A stretch of DNA of 64,000 nt from Megamerina dolium (lineage: Eukaryota; Arthropoda; Insecta; Diptera; Megamerinidae): the NCBI GenBank assembly GCA_963854835.1, contig OY978525.1, positions 122,295,740 through 122,359,739 of the forward strand, written 5' to 3'. The notes under the pieces were generated by a model. It saw only the letters and a list, made by a program, of their open reading frames with translations. It was not told where the DNA came from and ran no database searches. The stretch's first letter is position 1. Every line of letters starts with the position of its first letter. A program made the translations under genes and the position numbers. Shown here in pieces: positions 1 through 10,508 of this stretch.

Positions 1-385
1 GGTAACATTTGGACTGGCTGCGGCCTGTGATTAGGGCGTAATAAACCACGACATATTATTTTACATACTATGAAATGCTGAAAAAATTCCGTGTAATTTT
101 CGATGCATTCTGCACAACCGATATGGGCTTGTCATTATATTATATGCAAATGAGCGGCCCCAGACTTTAACCAGATTTAGTTGACCTACTTTAGGGATTT
201 CGCTTACGTACTTATGGTATTCCTGCAGGTATCAAGTTTTTCAAGTTAATATAACACCAACGCATTGGGACCTGCAGCGAATCTTCTGACGTAATAAAGA
301 GGGCAATATATCTAAATATTGGCTTACTGAGGCAACATTTGGAATAGTCATAGTCATTGCAATTCAACAAGTGCGCCAAGGATAA

Positions 386-628
386 TATGTGCAGGTGGTC
401 CATTTGTTGGCGGATGGTATTAAACAACTTCCGTATGGACGACTGACCAGAGCCGATACGGAGCCAAAATTGTTGAATTTACGCCAGAACATACGTGCGC
501 TTTTAGCAGCGCAAGCTTCGAGCTTTCGAAGTGGAGATCCAACTCCACCATTATTCAAAGAATTATTGATCCACAAGCGACAAGTGCAGAGGTTCAATTA
601 CATAATGGTTCAAACGCGTCTGTGTTAG
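386..628 (+). other. unidentified coding-like open frame
   Basis: An open frame of about 80 codons with fly-like codon use and a conserved-looking composition (LLADGIKQLPYGRL, later LLNLRQNIRALLAAQ). It follows an in-frame stop at 383-385 and has no ATG at its head. An AG at 393-394 could be a splice acceptor, so it may be an exon of a gene extending left of the window, or a transposon remnant. I do not recognise the protein. The rest of 1-704 shows nothing else. Confidence 0.25.
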
Positions 629-704
629 GCCTCTAATGGTATACAACTTCCCGTTAATGCTTGGCCTAAACGCCAATGTATTCAATTCAAGTTTTTAGAA
701 CATA

Positions 705-2355
705 CAGTGGCTCCCAGCTTATTTCGTACAGTGACAGTTTAAAAATTGCTGCAGTCGTAATTCCTAATATAGCAAAAATTTGAACAAAATATAAATGCCA
801 TTTTAGAAAGGAAGGTTTGTTTTTTATTTTCCAAAATTTACTTTTTCAAAATTTTAGTGTTTGACACTATAAAAAAATAAAATAAGAAAAAAATAGGAAA
901 ATTCATGTCACAGCTTATTTCGTACAGTCTCTTTAAGTTCAAACTAAAAACAAAGTAAGTTGATTTTAATATTTAGTTGACATCCCTTAGCGTTAATGAC
1001 AGCCTGGAGTCTATTTGGCATTGAATCCACCAATTTTTGAGTGATGTCTGGTGTGATTTTTTTCCATTCTTCCATCAGTACCTTCTTTAGGTCTTGCTTA
1101 TTAGAAATCTTGTGTGTTCTTATTTTATTGTCCAAAATAGACCAAAGATTTTCAATCACATTCATGTCAGGTGACTGTGGTGGTAGAGGCATCAAGTGTG
1201 GGCAGTTCCAAATAAGCCAAGATTGCACAATCCCAGATTTATGTTTTGGGTCATTATCTTGGTAGTACCGAAATTCTTCCCGCAAACCCAGTTTGTCTGC
1301 ACTTTGAAGTAAATTGTTTTTCAGAATCTCGAGGTACTTCATTTTGTCCATTGTTTCCTCAATAAAAACCAATTCACCTACTCCGGCTGCTGACATACAG
1401 GCCCAAACCATCACGCTACCGCCACCATGCTTCACTGTGGGCTTAAGGTTCTCCTTGTTTAGCTCGGTATTCGCTTTACGCCAAACATATGACATTCCGT
1501 CCGAGCCAAAAATATTAAACTTAGACTCATCCGCGAAAATAACGGTATTCCAGAACGCAGGAGTATTAATAATATGCTCTTTGGCGAAGTCAAGTCGGCG
1601 TTGTATATTCATTTTCGAAATGAATGGTTTCTTTCGGGCTACTCGACCGTTCAAGTCATGATTGCGCAGCACACGTCGGACAGTTTCAGCACTGGATGAT
1701 TTTCCTATTTCACGCTGAACCTCTGCAGCCAACTTCGGAGCGGATAACTTTGGATTTTTCTTAATTTTTCGTACAATATAACGCTCGTCTGAAGCGTTGA
1801 AAATCTTATTAGGTGCTTCTCTGCCCTTGTTCTCCAACCGATTTTCGCGAACGAAGCGTTGAATGATGTATTGGACAGTTGAGGCACTTAAATTTGTCAT
1901 TTCAGCAATTTTTCGCACACTCTGACCTTTCCTAAAATGGTTAATTACCAGTTTACGCTGTTCCATCGTTGTACGACGACCCATAACGCTAAATGTTTAA
2001 TTTACAGCACTTTAACTATTTAAAATAATAATAATAAAAATTGTTATAATAGTTAAAAAGGTCCAAAAACTCATACAATTCAAAAAAACTTTGTAACTGC
2101 GCGGCAGAATGAAACTTACTTACATTGAAGTTTGTGTACGAAATAAGATGTGAGCTGAAAATCAGCTGATCAATAGTTTTTCTCTCTTGCATGACAAAAA
2201 GAACAATTTTTGGGGTTCCCCGTTTTCTTATTAGGTTTACTAAACACATACATAGACATCTACATTCAAAACTTATTGATAAGTTTTTTAGTTTCGATGT
2301 TACAGCCATGTACATAAAAATATATACACTGTACGAAATAAGCTGTGAGCCACTG
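705..2355 (-). mobile_element. Tc1-like transposon, copy 1 (IR/DR type)
   Basis: A complete 1651-bp element flanked by TA at 703-704 and 2356-2357. Both ends read CAGTGGCTC inward, followed by a TTATTTCGTACAGT core. That core recurs about 200 bp inside each end (near 909-928 and 2133-2158), so the terminal repeats are roughly 220 bp long with paired internal direct repeats. This IR/DR architecture is known from Sleeping Beauty-like, Minos-like and Paris-like Tc1 elements, in which each end carries two transposase-binding sites. It encodes the transposase at 944-1984. A sister copy lies at 4581-6231 in the opposite orientation and has exactly the same length. Confidence 0.93.
944..1984 (-). 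CDS. Tc1-like transposase (DD34E), open
   Basis: A 346-aa transposase with the order expected of Tc1 proteins. Two N-terminal helix-turn-helix segments form the paired-like DNA-binding domain (RKLVINHFRKGQSVRKIAEM and the region around SAETVRRVLRNHDL). A GRP-like hinge is not obvious. The DDE catalytic domain shows ADESKFN, then YYQDNDPKH, then SPDMNVIENLW, with 34 residues between the second D and the E. It would bind the terminal repeats and cut and paste the element at TA sites. The start is the only ATG giving the full N-terminus. The frame is unbroken, but the C-terminus (QLNIKINLLCF) comes from a 1-bp deletion relative to copy 2, where the gene ends in the family-typical TKY. The catalytic core is therefore intact and only the extreme tail is altered. 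Activity is inferred, not shown. Confidence 0.92.
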   Translation of the reverse strand: MGRRTTMEQRKLVINHFRKGQSVRKIAEMTNLSASTVQYIIQRFVRENRLENKGREAPNKIFNASDERYIVRKIKKNPKLSAPKLAAEVQREIGKSSSAETVRRVLRNHDLNGRVARKKPFISKMNIQRRLDFAKEHIINTPAFWNTVIFADESKFNIFGSDGMSYVWRKANTELNKENLKPTVKHGGGSVMVWACMSAAGVGELVFIEETMDKMKYLEILKNNLLQSADKLGLREEFRYYQDNDPKHKSGIVQSWLIWNCPHLMPLPPQSPDMNVIENLWSILDNKIRTHKISNKQDLKKVLMEEWKKITPDITQKLVDSMPNRLQAVINAKGCQLNIKINLLCF

Positions 2356-2479
2356 TAGATGAGCAATTTATTTTATATCGGTACTTGTCTATTAATTGTT
2401 TGTTAATAGTGGCATCTTGAATCCATAGATTTCTACAAAATTGTCAATCAACTTCAGCATATAAAAGAAGAGGGTGTTG

Positions 2480-3070
2480 AAGTATAGCGGAAGTAGATGA
2501 CTCTCTAAGCCATTTGATCCCACACCACCAAACGTCATCTATGATGAGTTATGGGAGCGCCCCTTTTAACAATAACAACCATACAGAGTCTATTAGCAGA
2601 AATCAGTGCAATTTTAATCTCACTCACTCACCCTTATGTGCTCAAAGTGCAGACTCCCAAGATTTAAGCCCGCTAACGCATTTTTACCCGTTGTTAGAGA
2701 GATGGAATGGCCGGAGAATCACCTGAGCGGTTGGCAAGCCCGTCAGCAAATAACGCACCGATTCTAAACATTTTGGAGTGACAGTTACTTCCACGCACTA
2801 CAACATCCAAAATGGCAGCAGATCAGAGACAAACTGAAGGAGAATGACTTAGTGATAGTCAAAAATGAAGCGACGTCACTTGCGTTATAGAAGACGATTA
2901 CACCCTGGATCCCACGGCTTGATAAGAAGTGACTCCTTGCACCATTACCAGACCTATACTACAAATCTTCGAACTTCCTGTGAAACAACTCCAGCCTCGA
3001 GACGTCTCGAGTCTACGAAGGGTAGAACAGCCAAACAACGCCATTCAGCAACAAACCCCCAAGAGCGAAG
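2480..3070 (+). mobile_element. BEL/Pao integrase C-terminal remnant
   Basis: Broken frames here resemble the end of a BEL/Pao Pol protein. A segment near 2770-2870 reads FWSDSYFHALQHPKWQ then LKENDLVIVKNE, matching the family's post-integrase pattern (an aromatic-rich helix, then a basic linker, then DLVxxKxE). Stops and frameshifts interrupt it throughout. There are no recognisable LTRs next to it. A second BEL/Pao remnant, from Gag, lies at about 50.0-51.0 kb. The family call rests on pattern memory and is moderate. Confidence 0.42.
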
Positions 3071-3339
3071 AGTTTTGATCGTATATGCTACTGTTACATA
3101 CGTGTACATAAAAAATATGTATAAATGAATAAATATATATATGACAAAGGAGCCGAACTGATAGCAAAACGAAGCAACTAGTGATGAATTTTTATCCGTT
3201 TTGATAATGGAGACTTGCCGTTAATTTCTTTGATATGTGCATTTGTATGTACAATATAATATAAGTACACATCAGAGAACTGCAATTATTCTTTTTTTAA
3301 GTCATTCTTCTCGCTTAGGGATCCCCATAGCTACATGTA

Positions 3340-3835
3340 AACATAATTTGGAGGTTATCGCCAGCAACGCCTTCCAGAAAAGATGGACGGATACACCCAT
3401 CTGTAGGACGGCGAAATTGCTGTGGGCCCTACTCAGCAAGAAACCTTGACGCAAATTTGCCTATCTTAATAGGCAACTTATGTGGGAGTGATCACTGATC
3501 ACTGCCTCATAGGTCCTCACGCTGTGAGATTAGGTTTCGGCAACCTCGCCCATGACTTCTGCAGAAGCTGCAAAGATGAGAAGGAACTTGAAACGATCTC
3601 ACATCTACTATGTACCTGCCCTGCTTTATGTAAAAATCGCAAAATATTTCAAGGACACTACCAGCTTGACATTGTCAATATCCCAAAATTCATTCAATAT
3701 TCCGGTTGGTTCAGCGAGGTAGAGGGATAATCCACGTGGCGGTATCACAACGGGCCAAAATATGGCATATGTACACTCTCTCATCAGAGAGCGCGGCCGC
3801 TCCAACCTAACCTAACCTAACCTAAGTCCTAAGTC
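3340..3835 (+). mobile_element. 3' end of a Jockey-like LINE
   Basis: The C-terminal end of a non-LTR retrotransposon Pol. One frame has the post-RNase H segment RTAKLLWALLSKK. A frameshift at about 3450-3480 follows, then the conserved cysteine block with GPHAVRLG, CRSCKDEKE and HLLCTCPAL, ending in a stop at 3728-3730. The roughly 100-bp 3' UTR finishes in four CCTAA-type repeats at 3812-3832. The element is 5'-truncated, as LINE copies usually are. Its 3' UTR is closely similar to the tail of two SINE copies in this window (9.6 and 25.3 kb). Confidence 0.8.
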
Positions 3836-4580
3836 ATTGGTTGAATAACACAAAAAGGAGTATTAATGGATATTAGTGAAAAAATAACATCCACTGATAT
3901 CCACCTATACTCCTTCACGAATTCACACATATTTAATATGCGAACAAAGAGTAAGTTCTTTGCTGATATGAACCGGTATAGTGTTCAACTCTCTCATGGA
4001 GTGTGTTATTGTATTATACCGCAATCACTCACAACACCAAGATATACCAATAGTTGAATGAAATGACTTAAGTCATTTCAGTCATTTTCAGTTTTCCTCA
4101 CTTCTTATTTTATTAATTAACATTTAAATAATGTTATTTAAAAAAGCAAGGCACTGTTTAGCAAAAAGCGCAAAGCATAAGGCAAATGATTTTTCAACTC
4201 ATTCATACTTATTTTCTTCTCACACGAACAGGTGATTCAAATCAGATTATGAACCTGTAAAAACCAGAGACAAAAATTGCCGATACACATTCGTGTACGA
4301 GTATTATGAGTATTTTTATATTTTGCTGGGAACAGTATTTTGTTGAATTTCTATGGGTATTCATTTGCACCAATTATTATTGGTCATGACTTGAGTATAC
4401 TAATTTTATATGTACTAATTTCCGATCTCTGGTACACATGTGTTTATTTTGCTTATCGCTTTTAGTACATTAATATTTCGTTAAAGTAATTGTATTATTT
4501 CTGACTTTCACAATAGTCTTACCGTTGGTTTTTAGTAAAAGACAATAAAGGTTATATTAATATCTATTTTATTTCATATA
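3836..4580. other. AT-rich spacer, nothing recognised
   Basis: No coding frame, repeat boundary or RNA-like structure could be supported between the LINE tail and the second Tc1-like element. Confidence 0.5.
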
Positions 4581-6231
4581 CAGTGGCTCACAGCTTATTT
4601 CGTACAGTGTATATATTTTTATGTACATGGCTGTAACATCGAAACTAAAAAACTTATCGATAAGTTTTGAATGTAGATGTCTGTGTATGTGTTTAGTAAA
4701 CCTAATAAGAAAACGGGGAACCCCAAAAATTTTTCTTTTTGTTATGCAAGAGAGAAAAACTATTGATCAGCTGATTTTCAGCTCACATCTTATTTCGTAC
4801 ACAAACTTCAATGTAAGTAAGTTTCATTCTGCCGCGCAGTTACAAAGTTTTTTTGAATTGTATGAGTTTTTGGACCTTTTTAACTATTATAACAATTTTT
4901 ATTATTATTATTTTAAATAGTTAAAGTGCTGTAAATTAAACATTTAGCTTTATGGGTCATCGTACAACGATGGAACAGCGTAAACTGGTAATTAACCATT
5001 TTAGGAAAGGTCAGAGTGTGCGAAAAATTGCTGAAATGACAAATTTAAGTGCCTCAACTGTCCAATACATCATTCAACGCTTCGTTCGCGAAAATCGGTT
5101 GGAGAACAAGGGCAGAGAAGCACCTAATAAGATTTTCAACGCTTCAGACGAGCGTTATATTGTACGAAAAATTAAGAAAAATCCAAAGTTATCCGCTCCG
5201 AAGTTGGCTGCAGAGGTTCAGCGTGAAATAGGAAAATCATCCAGTGCTGAAACTGTCCGACGTGTGCTGCGCAATCATGACTTGAACGGTCGAGTAGCCC
5301 GAAAGAAACCATTCATTTCGAAAATGAATATACAACGCCGACTTGACTTCGCCAAAGAGCATATTATTAATACTCCTGCGTTCTGGAATACCGTTATTTT
5401 CGCGGATGAGTCTAAGTTTAATATTTTTGGCTCGGACGGAATGTCATATGTTTGGCGTAAAGCTAATACCGAGCTAAACAAGGAGAACCTTAAGCCCACA
5501 GTGAAGCATGGTGGCGGTAGCGTGATGGTTTGGGCCTGTATGTCAGCAGCCGGAGTAGGTGAATTGGTTTTTATTGAGGGAACAATGGACAAAATGAAGT
5601 ACCTCGAGATTCTGAAAAACAATTTACTTCAAAGTGCAGACAAACTGGGTTTGCGGGAAGAATTTCGGTATTACCAAGATAATGACCCAAAACATAAATC
5701 TGGGATTGTGCAATCTTGGCTTATTTGAACTGCTCACACTTGATGTCTCCACCACCACAGTCACCTGACATGAATGTGATTGAAAATCTTTAGTCTATTT
5801 TGCACAATAAAATAAGAACACACAAGATTTCTAATAAGCAAGACCTAAAGAAGGTACTGATGGAGGAATGGAAAAAAATCACACCAGACATCACTCAAAA
5901 ATTGGTGGATTCAATGCCAAGTAGACTCCAGGCTGTCATTAACGCTAAGGGATGTCATACTAAATATTAAAATCAACTTACTTTGTTTTTAGTTTGAACT
6001 TAAAGAGACTGTACGAAATAAGCTGTGACATGAATTTTCCTATTTTTTTCTTATTTTATTTTTTTATAGTGTCAAACACTAAAATTTTGAAAAAGTAAAT
6101 TTTGGAAAATAAAAAACAAACCTTCCTTTCAAAAATGGCATTTATATTTTGTTCAAATTTTTGCTATATTAGGAATTACGACTGCAGCAATTTTTAAACT
6201 GTCACTGTACGAAATAAACTGGGAGCCACTG
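4581..6231 (+). mobile_element. Tc1-like transposon, copy 2
   Basis: The same 1651-bp family as copy 1, in the opposite orientation, flanked by TA at 4579-4580 and 6232-6233. Both CAGTGGCTC/CAGTGGCTC-type termini and the internal repeats near 4785-4802 and 6007-6030 are present. The two copies are nearly identical by eye, so both insertions are recent. Its transposase gene is broken (see 4952-5970). Confidence 0.93.
4952..5970 (+). pseudogene. Tc1-like transposase, frameshifted
   Basis: The frame opens with MGHRTTMEQ and is co-linear with the copy 1 transposase up to codon 258, where a 1-bp deletion in the TTTGG run gives a stop at 5726-5728. Further on, a TGG codon of the IENLW block has become TAG near 5791-5793. 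After those lesions the frame resumes and ends in TKY followed by TAA at 5968-5970, the normal end of Tc1 transposases. The third catalytic residue lies beyond the frameshift, so a truncated product would lack a complete DDE triad. It could still bind ends and act as a repressor, which is speculative. Confidence 0.9.
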
Positions 6232-6589
6232 TACATACATGTCTACATACGATATCTATTAATTATTTATGATTTATTTATTATGATATGCGGTATAAAG
6301 CCTAATTAAGGTATTTATGTAGATAGATTAACAAAACTTGCGTGTATAACTATGAAAAACAAAGTAGCACACAATATTTTCAATGTAAAGGGAAATAAAG
6401 AAATGACACAGGTAATAAGTTACAGAAAACAATAAATAACAAACTAGCAAAATTAAATCAGTACATAAGCAAGATATAGAAGAAGCCGTTGTTTAAGTCA
6501 ATTGCTGCACTTTGATACGAAGTTAGTTGGCTTTGTTTATCTCTTTAATTAAGTATCCACATTAGCTAAGACATCCCATGAAATCGATA

Positions 6590-8230
6590 CTCAAAAGATG
6601 GAATTAGCCGCAGCTACCCCAAATACAACCGAGAAAGTAGATGCCCTCAAAATGGAAATCGGTTCTATTAAGAGGGTGCTAGAGACACAACAAAATTCTA
6701 CTATAGCATGTGATTCTTCGTCTACATGGTCAATGAAAACTTACTGGGCGTTTTTAATCACGTTTGTTTTAACGTCAACATTAGGCTGCTAGAAGTAGAA
6801 AATATAATATGTGGTGTGAACGATCAGAGAAAAACAGACGCATTGATAATCGCACGACTAGCCTCACCTTCCGACAAAAGTAGTGTTATTAAGACGTTTA
6901 AGTTGTTCAAGCGCAGAAGCAATGACATTTTCCGTTTGCATATGCCGGCTTTGAGTCTGATACTCCTTTTTTCATCAATGTGAGTCTAACGAAATTGAAT
7001 AACTCCATCTTGAAAACGGCAGAATAACTTAAAAGATAAAAGTAACTGGTAGCCGGGTTAGTTTATATCAAAAGCTGCAACATATGGAATTTGCATGATC
7101 TGTAGATTTGTGATAATGTGAATATCTTGGACGTAGCAATATATTTGGTGGCACACTTGACAGACCCTTTTGTGAAAAATTTATGAACTTTCTTCCTAAA
7201 AAATATTTTAATGCAATTCAATTTCCTTCCCCACCCCCGTGGTATGTGATTTATGAATATGTACCCTAATAATTGTGAATATTTATAATTTCATTCTTAT
7301 TTATGTAAACATAAATATATGAGTTCCGATATATATTGTATTTGAAGATTGTAGTGTCGGCGTTATATGTGTTTCTGAGGCATGGTGAATAGTTACATTC
7401 GTTATTCTTTTGCATGTGTTGATGAATCGAATGTAGTTGGTTTTGATGAAGTATTCCTCATAAGTATACTACCAAAAATTCTGCCATACTTAACCTTTAT
7501 TTTTAACACTGTATTGACAACCTCCAAAACAGCTTAAATTGTACCGCTTAGGAAAACAAAAAATCATTACAGACCAACTTTGGCTTTCCTTTCAAAAATC
7601 TTGGAACATTTAATGCATGATCAAATTACTGCATTCCTCTCAAATAATTCTTGGATTCAACACCTGTAGCTGTATAACTGCTTTGATTGATGTTACTGAA
7701 TATATTCGTGGTAAGCTAGATATTTATTGTGCAACGTTATTAACTCTATTTATAGGATAATCCGTTCAAAGATCTGTGATCGACTTTGTGGACTCTGCTA
7801 AAAACCTAGGTACTATTTTTAATAAAACTCTAACATAGACAAGTCATATTTATAATGCAATAGGCAAAGTGTATGCGGTGCTAAGAACTTTATGGTCAAC
7901 TAAATATTTCATCCCTGCTAAAATTCGACGGTTATTGACTAAATCCGGTACCCGGTGCCCGGTACATTTTTGATTTGAAACGGTCGGACCATATCTCAAT
8001 GCATGCAAAAAGCATATCGTCAGTTAGTTTAGAGAACTTAATAAAATTGAGATCTTTGATCATGTTACGTAAGATAGTACATACAAAAGAACCGATTTAC
8101 CTATTTAACAAGTTTCAGTTTCAGTTTCAGTTCAGATGTCTACCTATGAAGCATCGTACTTTAACGTCTGAAAGCCAATTTCAAAACTACTGCAAATAAC
8201 AATCCTATTTATTTTCAACAGCGTACTTCC
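6590..8230 (+). mobile_element. decayed non-LTR retrotransposon
   Basis: Fragments in LINE order on the plus strand. 6598-6790 is a short coiled-coil-like ORF1 segment. 6800-6990 has an ORF1-like block (LEVENIICGV, SKRR-like KRRSNDIFRL). 7540-7740 carries reverse-transcriptase pieces (IVPLRKTKNHYRP, FLSKILEHLMHDQI). 7780-8160 holds the post-RT region (VDSAKNLGTIFNKTLT, SVSLENLIKLRSLIML). Stops and frameshifts separate the pieces and the RT active site is missing. Clade not assigned beyond non-LTR. Confidence 0.65.
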
Positions 8231-8639
8231 TCAGAAAAGCAAACGAAAATAATTTTGACATGTTTCAAATTATCTAATGTATTTTATGATGAGAGCGAAA
8301 TTTATTTTCTACAGCATACTGAGCTTAAAATAAAAATATTCCAAAAAAATTGTTTTTGTCCTTAACAAAAAAAAAATAGAATTTTGAGGGACTTTTCAAA
8401 ATAAAATTTGGGTAAAATTTCAAAATTGTTTCTCTTGATTAGATTGTTATTTTGTATTTTGCTTTTCATCTATACAAACTTCCTTCTAGCATGCAGCTTT
8501 TGCACAAAAACAACAAATTGTTGTATATATATTATTTTTGGACACAGCTTTATTGTTGTAGCATAAGTTGCATCTAACTCTGCCGCAAACTTTTTGGTTC
8601 CTTCAAAAAATTTCCTCTAATTGATCGTTATCTACTTTG

Positions 8640-9042
8640 TTCTCGTTCTTTCTTTTTGGCTTTTTCTGGTTATCGCCTAATCCTATTTGTTGACATTGGT
8701 TACGATGCTACTATTAAGGCCGAAATACATCAAAAATAAGCATGCATATTCATCTCTCAAACGAAGTTAAAATATACGCATCCTTATGAAAGTGCCCACA
8801 TAAAAAGAATGCATCAAGTCTCGATTTTTCAAGCATCGACGTTCCCGAATGGCTGGGTTTCCATTTTTAAATTATTAACTCTTGTTTTCTCTCAAACTTT
8901 ACAATGACTTTTGACTTTGGATAAACATATGCTCTTCATGCTTGACGCATACTTTTTGTTTCACGAAGTATACATTCGTATACATTTCGGCCTTTATTCG
9001 TGCTATTCATAATTAGTGATGAATAACCATCGACACTCGTTA
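8640..9042 (+). mobile_element. gypsy-family LTR remnant split by a MITE
   Basis: 8640-8712 (GGTTATCGCC, TTGTTGACATT, GATGCTACTA) and 9004-9042 (AGTGATGAATAACC, ACACTCGTTA) match consecutive parts of the 3' half of the 438-bp LTR found intact at 45953-46390. The two halves are separated by the MITE at 8716-8994. No internal retrotransposon sequence is attached, so it was probably a solo LTR or a fragment. Confidence 0.7.
8716..8994. mobile_element. 279-bp MITE with AAGGCCGAAAT ends
   Basis: It begins AAGGCCGAAATACAT and ends with the inverse of AAGGCCGAAATGTAT. Both sides carry the 4-bp duplication TATT (8712-8715 and 8995-8998). It is too short to code. Part of its interior recurs on the opposite strand at 51129-51206. 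It sits inside an LTR remnant, so it inserted after that LTR. Confidence 0.75.
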
Positions 9043-9195
9043 AATGAAGCTTTTATCAAATAGTATTAAAAAGAAGTAGGATGCAATGTGTTTTCTAAAG
9101 AGTCAAACAGACTTGGCAGTTTCTCTTTATCTCACTCTTTTCTATATTATTATTGTTAATATTACTACTACTATTACCTACCCGGCCAAAATTAT

Positions 9196-9934
9196 GATGG
9201 GATTCGTGCAATCATATAAAAGCCGCTTAAAACGCGTAAACCTTATAAAATTATTCGCTCGTAAATCAGCTGTCCTGGGTGCCGTAGCCCAGTGGTTAGT
9301 GCGTTGGTCTTCTGATCTGTAGGTCGTGGGTTCAACCCCCCGCTGAAACATAACAAAATTTAATATCGATAAGATTTTTCTTTGGAGCGGTACCCACCTG
9401 CCGGCAAGAATTGGCAATTTTCCGGCAGTAACAAACTTTTCTTCTTAAAAGAGCTTTGTGACAAAACTAAGTTAAAGTGATGTCACAAGGGTTCTGCCGT
9501 TCGGAACCGGTTAATAAAAGTAGATCCCTTCTAATGCTGTCCAAATTTAACACGCACAACAGCATTGGAAGCTTGGTGGGATCATACTGGGCCTTTCTGG
9601 ACTAAGTGTGTCGCGTCAGAGAGAGGGCAGCCACATAACCTAACTCAGAACCTAAATCAACGGTCATATAAGTGTATCAAAAATATATTACGCGCCTCGT
9701 AAAAGTTTACGCAATGATTTCATCGTGTAAATGCAAATAAAATTATACGATCATTAATTTGTATTTTTTCCAATTCTGCTAATTTTCGACATTTTTATTT
9801 TGTTGTTCTTAACAATAACATGCTGATTGATTTACGGCCTTTACACGAAGACTTGTTGGTGCGTTCATGCAACAATCCGCGCGAACCTTAAAACATTATA
9901 TGGTTTATAGCTTATACGATTGCATGAATCCCAC
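9196..9934. mobile_element. MITE with GTGGGATTCATGCAATC ends, split by a SINE
   Basis: The left end (GATGGGATTCGTGCAATC) is the inverse of the right end (revcomp GTGGGATTCATGCAATCG), and a TTAT duplication lies on both sides (9192-9195, 9935-9938). Inner segments such as CGCCTCGTAAA and the GCTGATTGATTTACG block are shared with a second copy at 61896-63217. A SINE occupies about 9272-9660, and removing it restores alignment with the other copy. Confidence 0.72.
9272..9660 (+). mobile_element. tRNA-headed SINE, copy A (LINE-type tail)
   Basis: The head resembles a tRNA with pol III boxes: A-box-like TAGCCCAGTGG (9285-9295) and B-box-like GGTTCAACCCC near 9329. The body contains CGGTACCCACCTGCCGGC, TGATGTCACAAGG and TTCGGAACCGG. 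The tail (GGGATCATACTGGGCC, then CAGAGAGAGG, then ATAACCTAAC) resembles the LINE 3' end at 3731-3832. Other copies of this family are at 24944, 34237, 37745 and 42398. Confidence 0.85.
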
Positions 9935-9989
9935 TTATGTTTTTAACAGCTATCATAAAATGCGACCTCAAAATAATTTAATAGCTTGT

Positions 9990-10082
9990 TTTTATTTCTG
10001 TTATCCGGCCGGGATTTAAATTCATGACCTACGACCCATGTACAGAAAAACAACACAATAACCAACTGAGCTACGACAGTTT
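9990..10082 (-). mobile_element. tRNA-like SINE head (different subfamily)
   Basis: On the minus strand, CGTAGCTCAGTTGG is a near-perfect pol III A box and ATGAATTTAAATCCCGG a weak B box, with spacing right for a tRNA-derived head. It does not continue into the body of the main SINE family. The missing acceptor-stem pairing argues against a functional tRNA gene. Confidence 0.5.
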
Positions 10083-10394
10083 CGTATTTTTGTTGCTGTA
10101 ATAGCCATTTAAAATTAAACATGTATATGTGCGTAAAACACACAAAAGAGCGAGTAATATGCATTAGTTCGAGAGACCTCCGCTCAAAAGTATATTACAG
10201 ATCGATAAAAGTCTCCGAGAACGGTTTGTTTTCTCCGATAGTACCAAAATTCGAGAGAGCTTCGCCAAAAGTTAAAAAGAGCGATAATTTTTAAATGGAT
10301 TTTAATTTTAAGATAGTCGTTAAAAGCGAACTTTTGATTGGATAAGTACCTGTATTTGTTTCTAATAAGTATTGGAAATCGTCTTCGTATATAT

Positions 10395-10508
10395 CGTTAC
10401 CTTGATGTAAAAAGGCCCTACCTAACATTTTTGTTATTTTACAGGAGAAGCAGGGTGGTATATCGAAATCGCCCAAAATATTTTAGGGCCTTTCTACATT
10501 AAGGTATC
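10395..10508. repeat. short inverted-repeat element
   Basis: Two arms of about 25 bp (TACCTTGATGTAAAAAGGCC near 10400-10420 and its near-inverse near 10483-10505) enclose a loop of about 60 bp. It could be a tiny MITE or a hairpin; no target duplication was identified. Confidence 0.45.

Noticed and set aside
2016..2366. 116-codon minus-strand frame next to the Tc1 transposase
   Set aside because: It spans the terminal inverted repeat of the transposon and recurs, as expected, at the other copy (4621-4920); no protein resemblance.
3812..3832. CCTAA repeats as telomere-like (TTAGG) sequence
   Set aside because: Only four units at the end of a LINE 3' UTR. Flies lack TTAGG telomeres, and the same repeats end two SINE copies.
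9275..9345. A functional tRNA gene at 9.28 kb (and at 24.95, 34.24 and 17.14 kb)
   Set aside because: The A and B boxes are good, but the acceptor stem does not pair and the sequence runs into a shared repetitive body, as in SINEs.
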